A stretch of 64,000 nt of DNA, taken from assembly GCF_001425705.1 (NCBI RefSeq), contig NZ_LMDC01000012.1, positions 189,402 to 253,401 on the forward strand, written 5' to 3'. This document shows positions 1 through 8,397 of the stretch, piece after piece (position 1 is the stretch's first letter; each line of letters opens with the position of its first letter). A program made the position numbers and the translations under genes. The DNA is from Pelomonas sp. Root1217. Its GTDB lineage: Bacteria; Pseudomonadota; Gammaproteobacteria; Burkholderiales; Burkholderiaceae_C. Below the pieces are notes generated by a model. It did no database searches and was not told the DNA's origin. It was given only the letters and a program-made list of their open reading frames with translations.

Positions 1-45
1 GGCCTGCAGAACCTGCGCCAGCTTGCGGAAGGCCCCAAGTCATGA
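1..45 (+). CDS. C-terminal end of an upstream gene (partial)
   Basis: An open frame enters from the left edge and ends at TGA (43-45), giving a 14-residue tail that ends in AEGPKS. The stop overlaps the ATG of the next gene (ATGA), so the two are probably cotranslated. The fragment is too short to assign. ECF42-type sigma operons often carry a YciI/DGPF protein or another SRPBCC protein here, but nothing in these residues decides it. Confidence 0.55.
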   Translation, partial: GLQNLRQLAEGPKS

Positions 46-482
46 AGGATCTCGACTTCAGCATCGACATCGCCGCCCCGGTGGCGCGGGTCTGGGACTG
101 CATGTTCGACCCCACCGCCTACCGCGACTGGACCCGCGCCTTCGCCGAGGGTTCCTATTACGAAGGCGTCTGGGCGGCGGGCCGGCGCATCCGCTTCCTC
201 GACCCCAAGGGTTTTGGCATGGAGGCCGTCGTCGACGAATGCGTCCTGCACGAGCGGCTGTCGCTGCGCCTGGTCGGCGAGATCAAGGACGGCCGTCCGC
301 TGCCCGACAGCCGCCTGCACGATGAGCCCGCGCATGAGCGCTACGTCTTCAGCGCCACGCCCGCCGGCACGCAGTTGACGGTGCACCTGCAAAGCTGGGA
401 CGACGGCTTCACCGACTTTCTCCAGACCACCTGGCCGCAGGCGCTGCGCCGCCTCAAGGCCCTGGCCGAATCCATTCACTGA
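42..482 (+). CDS. SRPBCC (START/Bet v1-like) domain protein
   Basis: A 146-residue single-domain protein with the usual SRPBCC layout. The first strand reads DFSIDIAAPVARVWDCMFDPTA (given here as a pattern ending in the alpha-1 helix), a beta-sheet follows, and a long C-terminal helix (about 125-146) carries TWPQALRRLKALAES. The family forms a hydrophobic pocket (AHSA1, polyketide cyclase-like). No ligand can be named from sequence. The start overlaps the preceding stop (ATGA) and 11 bases separate it from the next gene, so it belongs to the sigma-factor operon that runs to 3887. Confidence 0.8.
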   Translation: MKDLDFSIDIAAPVARVWDCMFDPTAYRDWTRAFAEGSYYEGVWAAGRRIRFLDPKGFGMEAVVDECVLHERLSLRLVGEIKDGRPLPDSRLHDEPAHERYVFSATPAGTQLTVHLQSWDDGFTDFLQTTWPQALRRLKALAESIH

Positions 483-493
483 AAGGAATCATC

Positions 494-895
494 ATGCAGA
501 TCAAGATTTCCTCCGTCATGGTCGACGACCAGGACAAGGCCCTGGCCTTCTACACGGGCAAGCTCGGCTTCACCAAGATGGCCGACATCCCGATGGGCCC
601 GACCTACCGCTGGCTGACCGTCGTGTCGCCCGAGGGCATCGCCGGGGTCGAGCTGGCCCTGGAGCCCATGGGCTTCGCGCCGGCCAAGGTCTACCAGAAG
701 GCCTTGTACGACGCCAACATCCCGGCCACCGCCTTCGTCACCGACGACGTCGAGGCCGAGGCGCGCAAGCTGCGCGAGCGCGGCGTCGTCGTGCGCGGCG
801 AGCCCGAGAACATGGGGCCGATCAAGGCCGTCATGTTCGAGGACGGCTGCGGCAACCTCATCCACCTCGTCCAACCCCTGATCAAACCCGAGTGA
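494..895 (+). CDS. VOC family protein (glyoxalase/dioxygenase superfamily)
   Basis: A 133-residue protein with paired beta-alpha-beta-beta-beta modules. It starts MQIKISSVMVDDQDKALAFY and ends with EDGCGNLIHLVQ, the typical second-module end of VOC proteins, where the last acidic/His positions often bind metal. A GGAAT Shine-Dalgarno-like sequence precedes the ATG. Members include glyoxalase I-like and resistance proteins, and substrate cannot be inferred. Its stop overlaps the GTG start of the next VOC gene, so the two are translationally coupled. Confidence 0.88.
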   Translation: MQIKISSVMVDDQDKALAFYTGKLGFTKMADIPMGPTYRWLTVVSPEGIAGVELALEPMGFAPAKVYQKALYDANIPATAFVTDDVEAEARKLRERGVVVRGEPENMGPIKAVMFEDGCGNLIHLVQPLIKPE

Positions 896-1308
896 GCATC
901 ACCATGCACAAGCAGATCTACGTCAACATGCCCGTCAAGGACCTGGCCAAGAGCAAGGCCTTCTTCGAGGCCGTGGGCTACAAGTTCAACCCTCAGTTCA
1001 CCAACGACAAGGGCGCCGGCATGGAGCTGGGCGAGAACCTCTACGCCATGCTGCTGGCCGAGGACTTCGCCAGGACCTTCACCCCCAAGGCGTTCCCGGA
1101 CGCCAAGACCGCCACGACGGGCTGGGTGTGCCTGAGCTGCGAGAGCCGCGAGGAGGTCGATGCCCTGGTCGCGAAGGCCAAGGCCGCCGGCGGCAACATC
1201 CCGAGCGAGGCGCAGGACCATGGCTTCATGTACGGCCATGGCTTCGAGGACCTGGACGGCCACCACTGGGAACTCGTCCACATGACCGGCATGCCGCCTC
1301 AGGGATGA
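892..1308 (+). CDS. VOC family protein, second copy
   Basis: A 138-residue VOC protein that starts at GTG 892, overlapping the upstream TGA; an in-frame ATG at 904 (MHKQIYVNMPVKDLAKSKAF) is the alternative start. It has the shape of the 'lactoylglutathione lyase-like' group related to bacterial PhnB/YaeR proteins, and the C-terminal module ends in FEDLDGHHWELVHM. It is clearly paralogous in fold to the gene before it but not a recent duplicate. It is part of the sigma-factor operon, and its role is probably stress or detoxification by context. Confidence 0.87.
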   Translation: MSITMHKQIYVNMPVKDLAKSKAFFEAVGYKFNPQFTNDKGAGMELGENLYAMLLAEDFARTFTPKAFPDAKTATTGWVCLSCESREEVDALVAKAKAAGGNIPSEAQDHGFMYGHGFEDLDGHHWELVHMTGMPPQG

Positions 1309-1310
1309 AG

Positions 1311-1435
1311 CCCCTCGTCCAGTCGCGCTCGCTGAACGCGGGCGCACCTGGCCGGTCCCCCTGGGGGACGGCGATGCTTGGCGGCTCGACCGCCAAGCAC
1401 ATCGCCTGCCGGGCCGGCTTGGGGCGGCCCGGCGC
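1311..1435 (+). repeat. Structured intergenic repeat, copy 1
   Basis: This lies between the second VOC gene and the PhnB-like gene. It matches the block at 25267-25376 along most of its length. It holds three possible hairpins: a G/C-rich one around GTCCCCCTGGGGGAC, a perfect 10-bp stem TGCTTGGCGG / CCGCCAAGCA (1375-1384 and 1390-1399, loop CTCGA), and GGGCC...GGCCC near the end. The second copy keeps the middle stem with one compensating base-pair swap. No protein-coding signal was seen. The short antisense frame across both copies is a by-product of the repeat. Confidence 0.75.
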
Positions 1436-1485
1436 GCGGCCCGAAACACGCTCGTCAGACGGCGAGATTTGAATCAGGAACGACT

Positions 1486-1977
1486 ATGAAAATCCAGCAG
1501 AAACTCACGCCCTTCGTCTGGTACCAGAGCGGCGCCGAAGTTGCGGTGGCGCACTACCTGAAGGTGTTCGGCGCCGACAAGGGCCGCGTCATCCACACGC
1601 AGCGCTGGGGCGAGAACTCTCCCGGCGCGGCCGGCACCGTCATGGTGGTGCAGTTCGAACTGCTCGGCCAGCAGATGACGGCCTTCAACGGCGGCTCGCA
1701 CTTCAAACTCAACGAGGCGTTCTCGCTGATGGTCGCCTGCGAAGACCAGGCCGAGATCGACCACCTCTGGGAGCAGCTGCAGGCGGGCGGTGGCAAGCCC
1801 AAGGCATGCGGCTGGGTGGAGGACGCCTGGGGCCTGTCCTGGCAGATCATCCCCGCGGCCTGGTTCGAGATGATCCGCGACCCCGATCCGGCACGCGTGC
1901 AGCGCGTGTTCCAGTCGATCTGGTCGATGGAGAAGATCGACCTGGCCGCGCTCCAGCGCGCCTACGACGGCACCTGA
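1486..1977 (+). CDS. PhnB-like VOC protein (3-demethylubiquinone methyltransferase-like fold)
   Basis: A 163-residue protein. It begins MKIQQKLTPFVWYQSGAEVA, followed by HYLKVF and QLEVFELLGQQMTAFNGG-like elements characteristic of the PhnB/'3-dmu-9_3-mt' group. CGWVEDAWGLSWQIIPAAW occurs near 110-130 and is the typical signature of that group. The start at 1486 is chosen because CAGGAACG lies 5 bases upstream; the longer open frame from 1378 reads through the repeat. These proteins are commonly annotated as methyltransferases but lack a SAM-binding domain, so the activity is unknown. The ECF sigma gene follows after 4 bases. Confidence 0.88.
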   Translation: MKIQQKLTPFVWYQSGAEVAVAHYLKVFGADKGRVIHTQRWGENSPGAAGTVMVVQFELLGQQMTAFNGGSHFKLNEAFSLMVACEDQAEIDHLWEQLQAGGGKPKACGWVEDAWGLSWQIIPAAWFEMIRDPDPARVQRVFQSIWSMEKIDLAALQRAYDGT

Positions 1978-1981
1978 AGCC

Positions 1982-3241
1982 GTGAACCATGCTGAACTTG
2001 CAGCCGGCGTCTGGCGCATCGAGCGCAGCCGCCTCGTGGGCGCGGCGGCCAAGATGCTGCGCGACCTCGACGAGGCAGAAGACTGTGCACAGGACGCCCT
2101 CATCGCCGCCATGGAGAACTGGCCGCGCGACGGCCAACCCAACAACCCTGCCGCCTGGCTGATGACTGCCACCCGCAACAAGGCCCTGGACCGGCTGCGC
2201 CGGCGCGCGATGCTGGAGCGCGAACACGAGCACCTCGCGGCCGACGACGAGGCCGCCGGCACCCATGTCGTGCCCGACTTCGTCGACCACCTTGACGCCG
2301 CCCGCGACCAGGCCGAAATCGGCGACGAGCAGCTGCGCCTGATCTTCATCGCCTGCCACCCGGTGCTGCCGCGCGAGGCCCAGGTCGCGTTGACGCTGCG
2401 CCTGCTCGGCGGCCTGGAGACGCCCGAGATCGCGCGCGCCTTCCTGCAGCCCGAGGCCACCGTGGCGCAGCGCATCGTGCGCGCCAAGAAGGCGCTCAAC
2501 GGCCAGGCCTACGAGCTGCCGAGTGCCGGCGAGCGCGAGCAGCGCCTGGGCGCCGTGCTGGCGGTCGTCTATCTGATCTTCAACGAGGGCCACAGCGCCG
2601 GCAGCGGCGCCAGCCTGCTGCGGCCGGCCCTGTGCGACGAAGCCCTGCGCCTGGTGCGCCAGCTGCAGCACCTGCTGCCTCAAGATGCCGAAGTGCACGG
2701 TCTGGCCGCGCTGCTGGAGATCCAGGCCTCGCGCCTGCCCGCGCGCATGGACGCCCAGGGCCGCCCGGTGCTGCTGCCCGACCAGGACCGGCGCCGTTGG
2801 GACCCGCTGCTGATCCGCCGCGGCCTGGCGGCGCTGGAGCGCGCGCTGAGCCTGGGCGAGCCGGGGCCCTACACGCTGCAAGCGACGATCGCCGCCTGCC
2901 ACGCCCGCGCCGCACGCGCCGAGGACACCGACTGGCACGCCATCGTCGGCGGTTATGACCGCCTGCTGGCCCTCAATCCTTCGCCCGTCATCGCCCTGAA
3001 CCGTGCCGTGGCCGTCAGCTTCGCCGACGGGCCGGCCGCTGCACTGCCGCTGCTGGAGCAGCTCGCTGCCGAGCCGCAGCTCAAGCGATACCCTTTCCTG
3101 GCCGGCGCCCAGGCCGATGTGCTCGAACGACTGGGCCGCGCCGTCGAAGCGCGCGAGGCCTATCTGCGGGCCGCGGAGCTGACAGACAACGAGATGCAGC
3201 GCGAGCTGCTGACCACACGCGCCAGGCGACTGGCGAATTGA
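1982..3241 (+). CDS. RNA polymerase ECF sigma factor, ECF42-like with C-terminal DUF6596/TPR region
   Basis: A 419-residue protein, far longer than a classical ECF sigma factor. Region 2 (about 10-75) includes RDLDEAEDCAQDALIAA and NPAAWLMTATRNKALDRLRR. Region 4 (about 125-175) has ALTLRLLGGLETPEIARAFL, the helix-turn-helix. The remaining ~240 residues form the helical C-terminal extension of the ECF42 group (LAVVYLIFNEGH, then ALNPSPVIALNRAVAV). There is no anti-sigma gene next to it, as expected for that group, where the extension is thought to control activity. Translation starts at GTG; the nearby ATG is out of frame. One base separates it from the GST gene. Confidence 0.9.
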   Translation: MNHAELAAGVWRIERSRLVGAAAKMLRDLDEAEDCAQDALIAAMENWPRDGQPNNPAAWLMTATRNKALDRLRRRAMLEREHEHLAADDEAAGTHVVPDFVDHLDAARDQAEIGDEQLRLIFIACHPVLPREAQVALTLRLLGGLETPEIARAFLQPEATVAQRIVRAKKALNGQAYELPSAGEREQRLGAVLAVVYLIFNEGHSAGSGASLLRPALCDEALRLVRQLQHLLPQDAEVHGLAALLEIQASRLPARMDAQGRPVLLPDQDRRRWDPLLIRRGLAALERALSLGEPGPYTLQATIAACHARAARAEDTDWHAIVGGYDRLLALNPSPVIALNRAVAVSFADGPAAALPLLEQLAAEPQLKRYPFLAGAQADVLERLGRAVEAREAYLRAAELTDNEMQRELLTTRARRLAN

Positions 3242-3242
3242 C

Positions 3243-3887
3243 ATGACCATCACCATCACTGCTTTTGACCGCTCGCCTGATGGCGGCAAGGGACTGGCGC
3301 GCGACACCCGCGTGCGCTGGGCGCTCGAGGAGGTCGGCCTGCCCTACGAGGTGCGCCTCGTGCCCATGCCCGCGATGAAGCAGGCCGCGCACCTGGCGCT
3401 GCATCCCTTCGGCCAGATTCCCACCTACGAGGAAGGCGAGCTGACGCTGTTCGAGACCGGGTCCATCGTGCTGCACATCGCCGAGCGCGGGCCGGGTCTG
3501 TTCCCCGCCGACGCCAACGCCAGGGCGCGTGCCATCACGTGGATGTTCGCTGCGCTCAACTCGGTCGAGCCGCCCATCCTGGAACTCGTCATCGTCAAGT
3601 TCGCAGAAGGCGACAAGCCCTGGAAGGACGAGCGCCAGCCTCTGGTCGAGAACCGCGTGCGCGCGCGGCTGACCCAGCTGGCAGACCGCCTGGGTGATGC
3701 CGACTGGCTGGACGGCGATTTCAGCGCTGGCGACCTGCTGATGGTGTCGGTGCTGCTGCGGGCCCGGCCATCCGGCCTGCTCGATGAGTTCCCCAGCCTG
3801 GCTGCCTACGTCGCCCGCGGCGAGGCGCGGCCCGCCTACCAGCGCGCCTTCGCGGCACAACTGGCCGTCAACACGCGCCCAGCCTAG
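3243..3887 (+). CDS. Glutathione S-transferase family protein
   Basis: A 214-residue protein with an N-terminal thioredoxin-like domain (1-80) carrying ALEEVGLPYEVRLV, HPFGQIPTYEEGELTLFETGSI (cis-Pro and the glutathione-contacting E-T-G-S turn), and an all-helical C-terminal domain with SAGDLLMVSVLLR. It probably conjugates or reduces electrophiles with glutathione, and the substrate is unknown. It starts one base after the sigma factor stop, so it is the last gene of the VOC/SRPBCC/sigma operon, which fits a detoxification role. Confidence 0.9.
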   Translation: MTITITAFDRSPDGGKGLARDTRVRWALEEVGLPYEVRLVPMPAMKQAAHLALHPFGQIPTYEEGELTLFETGSIVLHIAERGPGLFPADANARARAITWMFAALNSVEPPILELVIVKFAEGDKPWKDERQPLVENRVRARLTQLADRLGDADWLDGDFSAGDLLMVSVLLRARPSGLLDEFPSLAAYVARGEARPAYQRAFAAQLAVNTRPA

Positions 3888-3923
3888 GCCTGGGCCGGCC
3901 TGTGGCGAGCCCGGCGGGCGGGG

Positions 3924-4118
3924 TTACTTTCGCCGAATGAACTTGACGGCGACCAGTACGCCCAGGGCCAGCGCCACCAGGGGCCAGCTGCCGGGCTCCG
4001 GCGTCGGGCAGGGCGGCGTGCCCGGCTGGCCGCAATTGGCCTGGGCCTGAGCCAGGGCGGGCAGCAAAGCCATGCCGGCCACGGCCGCGCGGCTCATCAG
4101 GGTGGACAGGGTGTTCAT
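3924..4118 (-). CDS. Very small PEP-CTERM-like exported protein
   Basis: A 64-residue protein consisting of a signal peptide (1-26, cleavage after ALAQA) and a short stretch with two cysteines (NCGQPGTPPC). It ends in PEPGSWPLVALALGVLVA followed by a basic tail FIRRK. The PEP motif, single membrane helix and Arg-rich end have the layout of the PEP-CTERM/exosortase sorting signal, leaving only about 15 residues of mature chain. AAGGAGAC lies just upstream of the ATG, so it is likely translated. It stands alone, facing away from the GST operon. No exosortase is in the window. Confidence 0.72.
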   Translation of the reverse strand: MNTLSTLMSRAAVAGMALLPALAQAQANCGQPGTPPCPTPEPGSWPLVALALGVLVAVKFIRRK

Positions 4119-4262
4119 CGTTGTCTCCTTGCCCGGAATCCCTCCGGTATGAAGAGCTTGGGCGGCGCGTGGGCCGCTTTCAACCGGGCTTGTCCTGCAA
4201 ACGGGCGGCAGACCCCGCAGATCCGGGGGGCCTTCTCCTTCGCTTGACGACTCGGCCGCTCC

Positions 4263-6776
4263 TCAGAGGTCGCCGCTGCTGAAGCGCGTATCAGGCAACT
4301 GCAGCAGGCTGCGCAACTGCAGCCGTGTCGACGGCCAGGCCGTCAGCGGCGGATTGACGGAGTCGAGGTGGGCCTCGCGTGCGGCGCCCAGGCCCTGGCG
4401 GTGGGCCAGCTCGACGAAGGCCTGGGTGGCGTCGCGCGGCAGGGCTTGGGCGAACAAAAAGCCCTGGCCCAGACTACAGCCCAGCTCGGTCAGCACCTGG
4501 TGCTGCTCGGCGGTCTCGATGCCCTCGGCCACCGTGTGCAGGCCCAGGGCCTCGGCAAGGTCGTGGATGGCCGCGACGATGGCGCGTGCCGTCGGGCCGG
4601 CCCGCGGGTGGTCGAGATCGGCGATGAAGGCGCGGTCGATCTTGAGCTGGTCCAGCGGCAGGCGGCGCAGATAGGCCAGCGACGAGAAGCCGGTGCCGAA
4701 GTCGTCCAGCGCAGTGCGCACACCCAGCGCGCGCAGCCGCGTCAACAGGTCGATGGCGTGTTGGCTGTCCTTCAGCAGGGCCGATTCGGTCAGTTCGATC
4801 TCCAGGCGGTCGGCGGGCAGGCGGCTGCGCTCCAGAGCCTCGAGCACATGCTGCTCGATGGGGCTGCGTTCGAACTGCAGGGCCGACACGTTGACGGCCA
4901 CGCGCAGCTCGCCCGGCCAGCGCGCAGCGTCCCGGCAGGCGATGAGCAGGGCCCAGGCGCCGATGGCGATGATCAGGCCGCTGTCTTCGGCCAACGGGAT
5001 GAAGACGGCCGGCGGCACCAGGCCGCGCACGGGGTGGCGCCAGCGCATCAGCGCCTCGAAGCCGCGCAGCTTGCCCGTGGCCAGCTCGATCTGCGGCTGG
5101 TAGTGCATCTCCAGCTGACCCGCGTCCAGTGCCAGGCGCAGGTCAGCCAGCAGCGCCAGGCGGTCCTGGGCGGCCTGCTGCAGGGCCGGCTCGTAGAGCA
5201 CGAGGCGGTCGCGCCCGGCGGCCTTGGCGGCGAACAGGGCCAGGTCGGCAGCGCGCAGCAGCGGGTCTACCGCCTGCGCATGGCGCGGTGCGCAGGCCGC
5301 GCCGATGCTGACGCGCACGTCGATTTCGTTGCCGTCGATGGCAACCGGCACGCGCAGGGCCGAGCGCAATTGCTTACCCAGGCGCTGCATGGCTTCGGGG
5401 CTGAGCTCGCCGCGCAGCAGCACGGCGAATTCGTCAGCGCCCAGCCGCGCGACCAGGTCGCCGTTGCCGCGCCGCGCTGCCAGGCTGTCGCGCAGCCGTT
5501 CACCCACGGCGGCAAGCAGGTGGTCGCCGGCAGCGTGGCCCAGGCTGTCGTTGACCTGCTTGAAGCAGTCCAGGTCCAGCAGCAGCACGGTGCACGGCGA
5601 GATGGGCCCGCCGCCGCCGAGATACAGGGCCAGGCGGCGGTGGAACTGGTGGCGGTTGGCTAGGCCGGTGACGGTGTCCTGGTCGGTCAGGCGCAACAGC
5701 TCGCGTTCGCGCTCGCGCACCTCGCTGATGTCACTGCCCACGCCGCGCCAGCCGCCGTCGCCTTCCAGGCGCCGCCCGCTGAGCGTCCACCAGACATCCT
5801 GGCCGCCAACCCGCAGATGCAGCGCATGATCGCCCAGCGGTTCGGTCGCCAGCAGCGCGTCGCCCAGCCGGTCTAGGCGCTGCTGCGCGTCGGTGTCATT
5901 GGCCGGCAGGTGTCGGGCCAGCACGGCCAGCAGCGGCTGGCCGATCAGCTCCTGTGCCTGCTGACGCAGGCTTTCGGCCATGCGCTGCGAGACATGGCGC
6001 AGCCGGCCGTCGCGGCCCAGTTCCCACAGCCAGTCGCTGGCGTGATGTTCGAAGTCGCGCAGCAGCAGCGACACGGTCAGGCGGTCACGGGCGGCCTCGT
6101 GCTGGGCGTGGCGGCCCCGCAGGAAGAGGCGGGCGTTCAGCAACGCTGCCATGCACAGCGCGATGGCGTACAGCGGCAGCAGCGGCAGCAGGCCGTTCAT
6201 CCAGGGCAGGGGCAGCAGCGCGATGCCGATGGCCAGCGTGCCGCAGGCGCCCAGCACCCAGCCGATGGCCACGGCAGGCAGCAGCGCGAACATCCAAGCC
6301 GCCGCGGCAATGGCGCCGGCCGCGGTAGCCACCAGCGGCGCCTGCAGACCGGGCTCGGCCTGCTGGGCGACTTGCAGCAGCAGCACCGCGTCCAGCACGC
6401 CGCCGGCAAAAAGGTCCAGCGCCAGCAGCAGGCCGGCACGGATGCCGCGCGGCGGCGCGTCGGGCGGGCGGTGGTGGCGCTCATGCCGCCACAGCGCGAA
6501 GTTGAAGCCGTTGAGCGCCACCAGCGCCATCAGCGTGGGCGCGATGGGCAGCAGGTCGATGCGCCCTTTCAGCGCCACCAGCAGCAGCGCGATGGCGATG
6601 GCCGTGGCCACGACCGAGGCCGGCAACTGGTCGACGACGGCGCGCCACTGGTCGCCCCGCAGCCTTGCCGCCTCTTCCGGATCGCCCGGCACCTCCCAGG
6701 CGGCGTGGATCAGCCGCTTGAATCCCGCCAGCGGCCGCCCGGCAGGCAGTGCAAAAGGGGGCAGTGGCTCGGCCAT
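4263..6776 (-). CDS. Membrane-bound GGDEF/EAL (cyclic di-GMP) protein with PAS-like domain
   Basis: An 837-residue protein. Several membrane helices (about 55-220) are followed by a PAS-like segment (about 240-350), a GGDEF domain (about 365-530) and an EAL domain (about 550-800). The diguanylate cyclase signature is GADEF, not GGDEF, and no RxxD inhibitory site precedes it. The EAL domain keeps EALMRWRHP, ELTES and DDFGTGFSSL, the phosphodiesterase metal and catalytic motifs. It is therefore probably a c-di-GMP phosphodiesterase whose GGDEF domain may be regulatory. It is a single gene with no obvious partner. Confidence 0.92.
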   Translation of the reverse strand: MAEPLPPFALPAGRPLAGFKRLIHAAWEVPGDPEEAARLRGDQWRAVVDQLPASVVATAIAIALLLVALKGRIDLLPIAPTLMALVALNGFNFALWRHERHHRPPDAPPRGIRAGLLLALDLFAGGVLDAVLLLQVAQQAEPGLQAPLVATAAGAIAAAAWMFALLPAVAIGWVLGACGTLAIGIALLPLPWMNGLLPLLPLYAIALCMAALLNARLFLRGRHAQHEAARDRLTVSLLLRDFEHHASDWLWELGRDGRLRHVSQRMAESLRQQAQELIGQPLLAVLARHLPANDTDAQQRLDRLGDALLATEPLGDHALHLRVGGQDVWWTLSGRRLEGDGGWRGVGSDISEVRERERELLRLTDQDTVTGLANRHQFHRRLALYLGGGGPISPCTVLLLDLDCFKQVNDSLGHAAGDHLLAAVGERLRDSLAARRGNGDLVARLGADEFAVLLRGELSPEAMQRLGKQLRSALRVPVAIDGNEIDVRVSIGAACAPRHAQAVDPLLRAADLALFAAKAAGRDRLVLYEPALQQAAQDRLALLADLRLALDAGQLEMHYQPQIELATGKLRGFEALMRWRHPVRGLVPPAVFIPLAEDSGLIIAIGAWALLIACRDAARWPGELRVAVNVSALQFERSPIEQHVLEALERSRLPADRLEIELTESALLKDSQHAIDLLTRLRALGVRTALDDFGTGFSSLAYLRRLPLDQLKIDRAFIADLDHPRAGPTARAIVAAIHDLAEALGLHTVAEGIETAEQHQVLTELGCSLGQGFLFAQALPRDATQAFVELAHRQGLGAAREAHLDSVNPPLTAWPSTRLQLRSLLQLPDTRFSSGDL

Positions 6777-6871
6777 GGCCGGGCCATCCTAGGCGGGCCC
6801 CGGCCGGCGTGGGTGTGACGCAATGCCCAATCCGCCGCAAATCAGCGCGGCGCAAGCTTCACGGGGCAGGC

Positions 6872-7432
6872 TCAGCGCTGGGCCGTGTTCTCGCGCAGCA
6901 TGCGCTGCATCAGCGTGAAGAAGCGGTCGTAGAACTCGCCCGCGGGAATGGTCTCGGAGGCCACCTTGACGAGGGAGTCATCGCTCGATGACAGCGGCAC
7001 CGAGATCGAGCCCAGTGCGCTGACGCCGAGGCTGGCGGCCTGGTTGCTTTTCTTCAGCGCGTAGCGGTCCTGCTGGGCGCTGACATAGGCCGTCGCAATC
7101 TGCTGCTTGGGGCCATCGCCCACGCAGACAACGTTGAAGCCGATCTCCACATGCACATCGCCCGCAGGCTGGAAGTGCTTGGCACCGCGCACGACGCCAC
7201 TTTCCGCCTTGCTGATCACATAGCCCTGGCTGAGCAGGGCGCGCCGGGCGGCCTCACAGGTGTCGTCGACATTGGCATCGAACAGCCGCGAGAAGGTCTC
7301 CTCGGCGGCGAAGCTCTCACCCTGGTAGACCGACTTCTGGGACTTGTCCGACCTCGATGGCAGGCCACCGCAGCCCGCCAGCAGCGTGAGGAGCAGGACG
7401 GCAGACAGGGTCAGGGAGCAGAGGCGATGCAT
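6872..7432 (-). CDS. DUF2242 family lipoprotein
   Basis: A 186-residue protein with a lipoprotein signal peptide (LLTLLAGC, Cys21). The body matches what I know of the betaproteobacterial DUF2242 family, with DDTCEAARRALLSQGY, QQDRYALKKSNQAASLGV and SSDDSLVKVASETIPAGEFYDRFF. The start is placed at 7432 because the signal peptide begins there; the open frame extends further upstream without support. The function of the family is unknown and it probably sits in the inner leaflet of the outer membrane. It is a single gene. Confidence 0.88.
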   Translation of the reverse strand: MHRLCSLTLSAVLLLTLLAGCGGLPSRSDKSQKSVYQGESFAAEETFSRLFDANVDDTCEAARRALLSQGYVISKAESGVVRGAKHFQPAGDVHVEIGFNVVCVGDGPKQQIATAYVSAQQDRYALKKSNQAASLGVSALGSISVPLSSSDDSLVKVASETIPAGEFYDRFFTLMQRMLRENTAQR

Positions 7433-7731
7433 GGGGCGATTATTCCGTCCGCGAAAGGGCGCTTTGTTACCGGGCGGGCGCCAGGCCCCGCGCGCAACGC
7501 CGCCGGACCGGGATCCGATGACAGGGACATTCAGGGGAAGGTGCGGCATTCAGCGTGCCCATCAGCCGGCCCACCGGAACGCGAAGCGGCAAGGTTGCCA
7601 TGGTCGGCGCAGGCAGACGGCAATGTAAGCGCAGGCTCACAACGCGAAGCTCGCCCATGCCCATCCGGACGGCATTGACCGTCGATCTGGTTTTGCTTCA
7701 CATGCGGCCGTTGACGGCGAAGATGCTCCCC
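7433..7731. other. Divergent intergenic region, no clear feature
   Basis: About 300 bases lie between the DUF2242 lipoprotein (minus) and the secreted hypothetical protein (plus). Both promoters must be here. I see no strong sigma70 boxes, repeat or structured RNA. Both flanking open frames can be extended into it, but the signal peptides fix the real starts at its edges. Confidence 0.5.
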
Positions 7732-8397
7732 ATGAAGCGCCGTACCTTTGCATTTGTCGCACTGCTGCCAGCTCTGGCCTGCGGCGCTGAAGAGACCGCC
7801 GAGTCCGCGTTCGGCGGTCATGGCATGGCCGTGTTCGGCGGCCGTGAGGGCCTGTATGCCTCGCACCTGCCGATGTTCCACACACCGCATGACAGCCAGG
7901 TGCTGCTGCGCTTTCACCTCGCCGATGCGGCGGCCGACAAGTCGCTGCGCGAGACGCTGGCCCGCCAGCCGAGCTTGTGGACCTTCGACCCCGAGGCCTT
8001 CGACCTGCTGCGCTTCACGCCGGGCCACGCCATGCCGCTGCGCGAATTCAAGGCGCGTTTCTTCGCGGGCCACTTCGAGCGTGGCGGCAAGCCACAGCCG
8101 GCCGAGCAGCGCGTCGTCGTCGATGAGGTGATGTTGTTTCGGCGGCTGAGCCCCGCTCAACGCGAGGCATCGACCGGGCGCTATCGGCTGATCGGCAAAG
8201 GCAGCGAGTGGTTCGCGCTCAAGACCATCGACCGCCGCCCGGACTTCGACCACATCGTGCGCCTGAAGGCGCCTCAGGTCCGCGGCGAGGTCGATGTGCC
8301 GCTGCAGGGCGTCGCCAGCCCCGGCGCCACGGTCCAGCGTGCCTTCAAGGCCAAGGGTTTGACGGAGATCTACTTCGAGACCGACGACCTGCGTTGA
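7732..8397 (+). CDS. Secreted hypothetical protein, His-rich N-terminal motif
   Basis: A 221-residue protein. The start at 7732 is chosen because it gives a signal peptide (MKRRTFAFVALLPALACGAE). The mature protein begins with GGHGMAVFGG, YASHLPMFHTPHDSQ and LLRFHLAD, a histidine-dense segment conserved in a group of proteobacterial hypothetical proteins that I recognise but cannot name. Metal binding is possible but not shown. A beta-rich C-terminal half ends TEIYFETDDLR. Its tail overlaps the convergent glycosylase gene by 28 bases. Confidence 0.8.
   Translation: MKRRTFAFVALLPALACGAEETAESAFGGHGMAVFGGREGLYASHLPMFHTPHDSQVLLRFHLADAAADKSLRETLARQPSLWTFDPEAFDLLRFTPGHAMPLREFKARFFAGHFERGGKPQPAEQRVVVDEVMLFRRLSPAQREASTGRYRLIGKGSEWFALKTIDRRPDFDHIVRLKAPQVRGEVDVPLQGVASPGATVQRAFKAKGLTEIYFETDDLR

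Noticed and set aside
691-1449. Antisense frame sharing a 12-residue stretch with the antisense frame at 25254-26735
   Set aside because: The shared peptide (RQASPSPRGTGQ) is simply the translation of the structured DNA repeat; both frames overlap convincing plus-strand genes.
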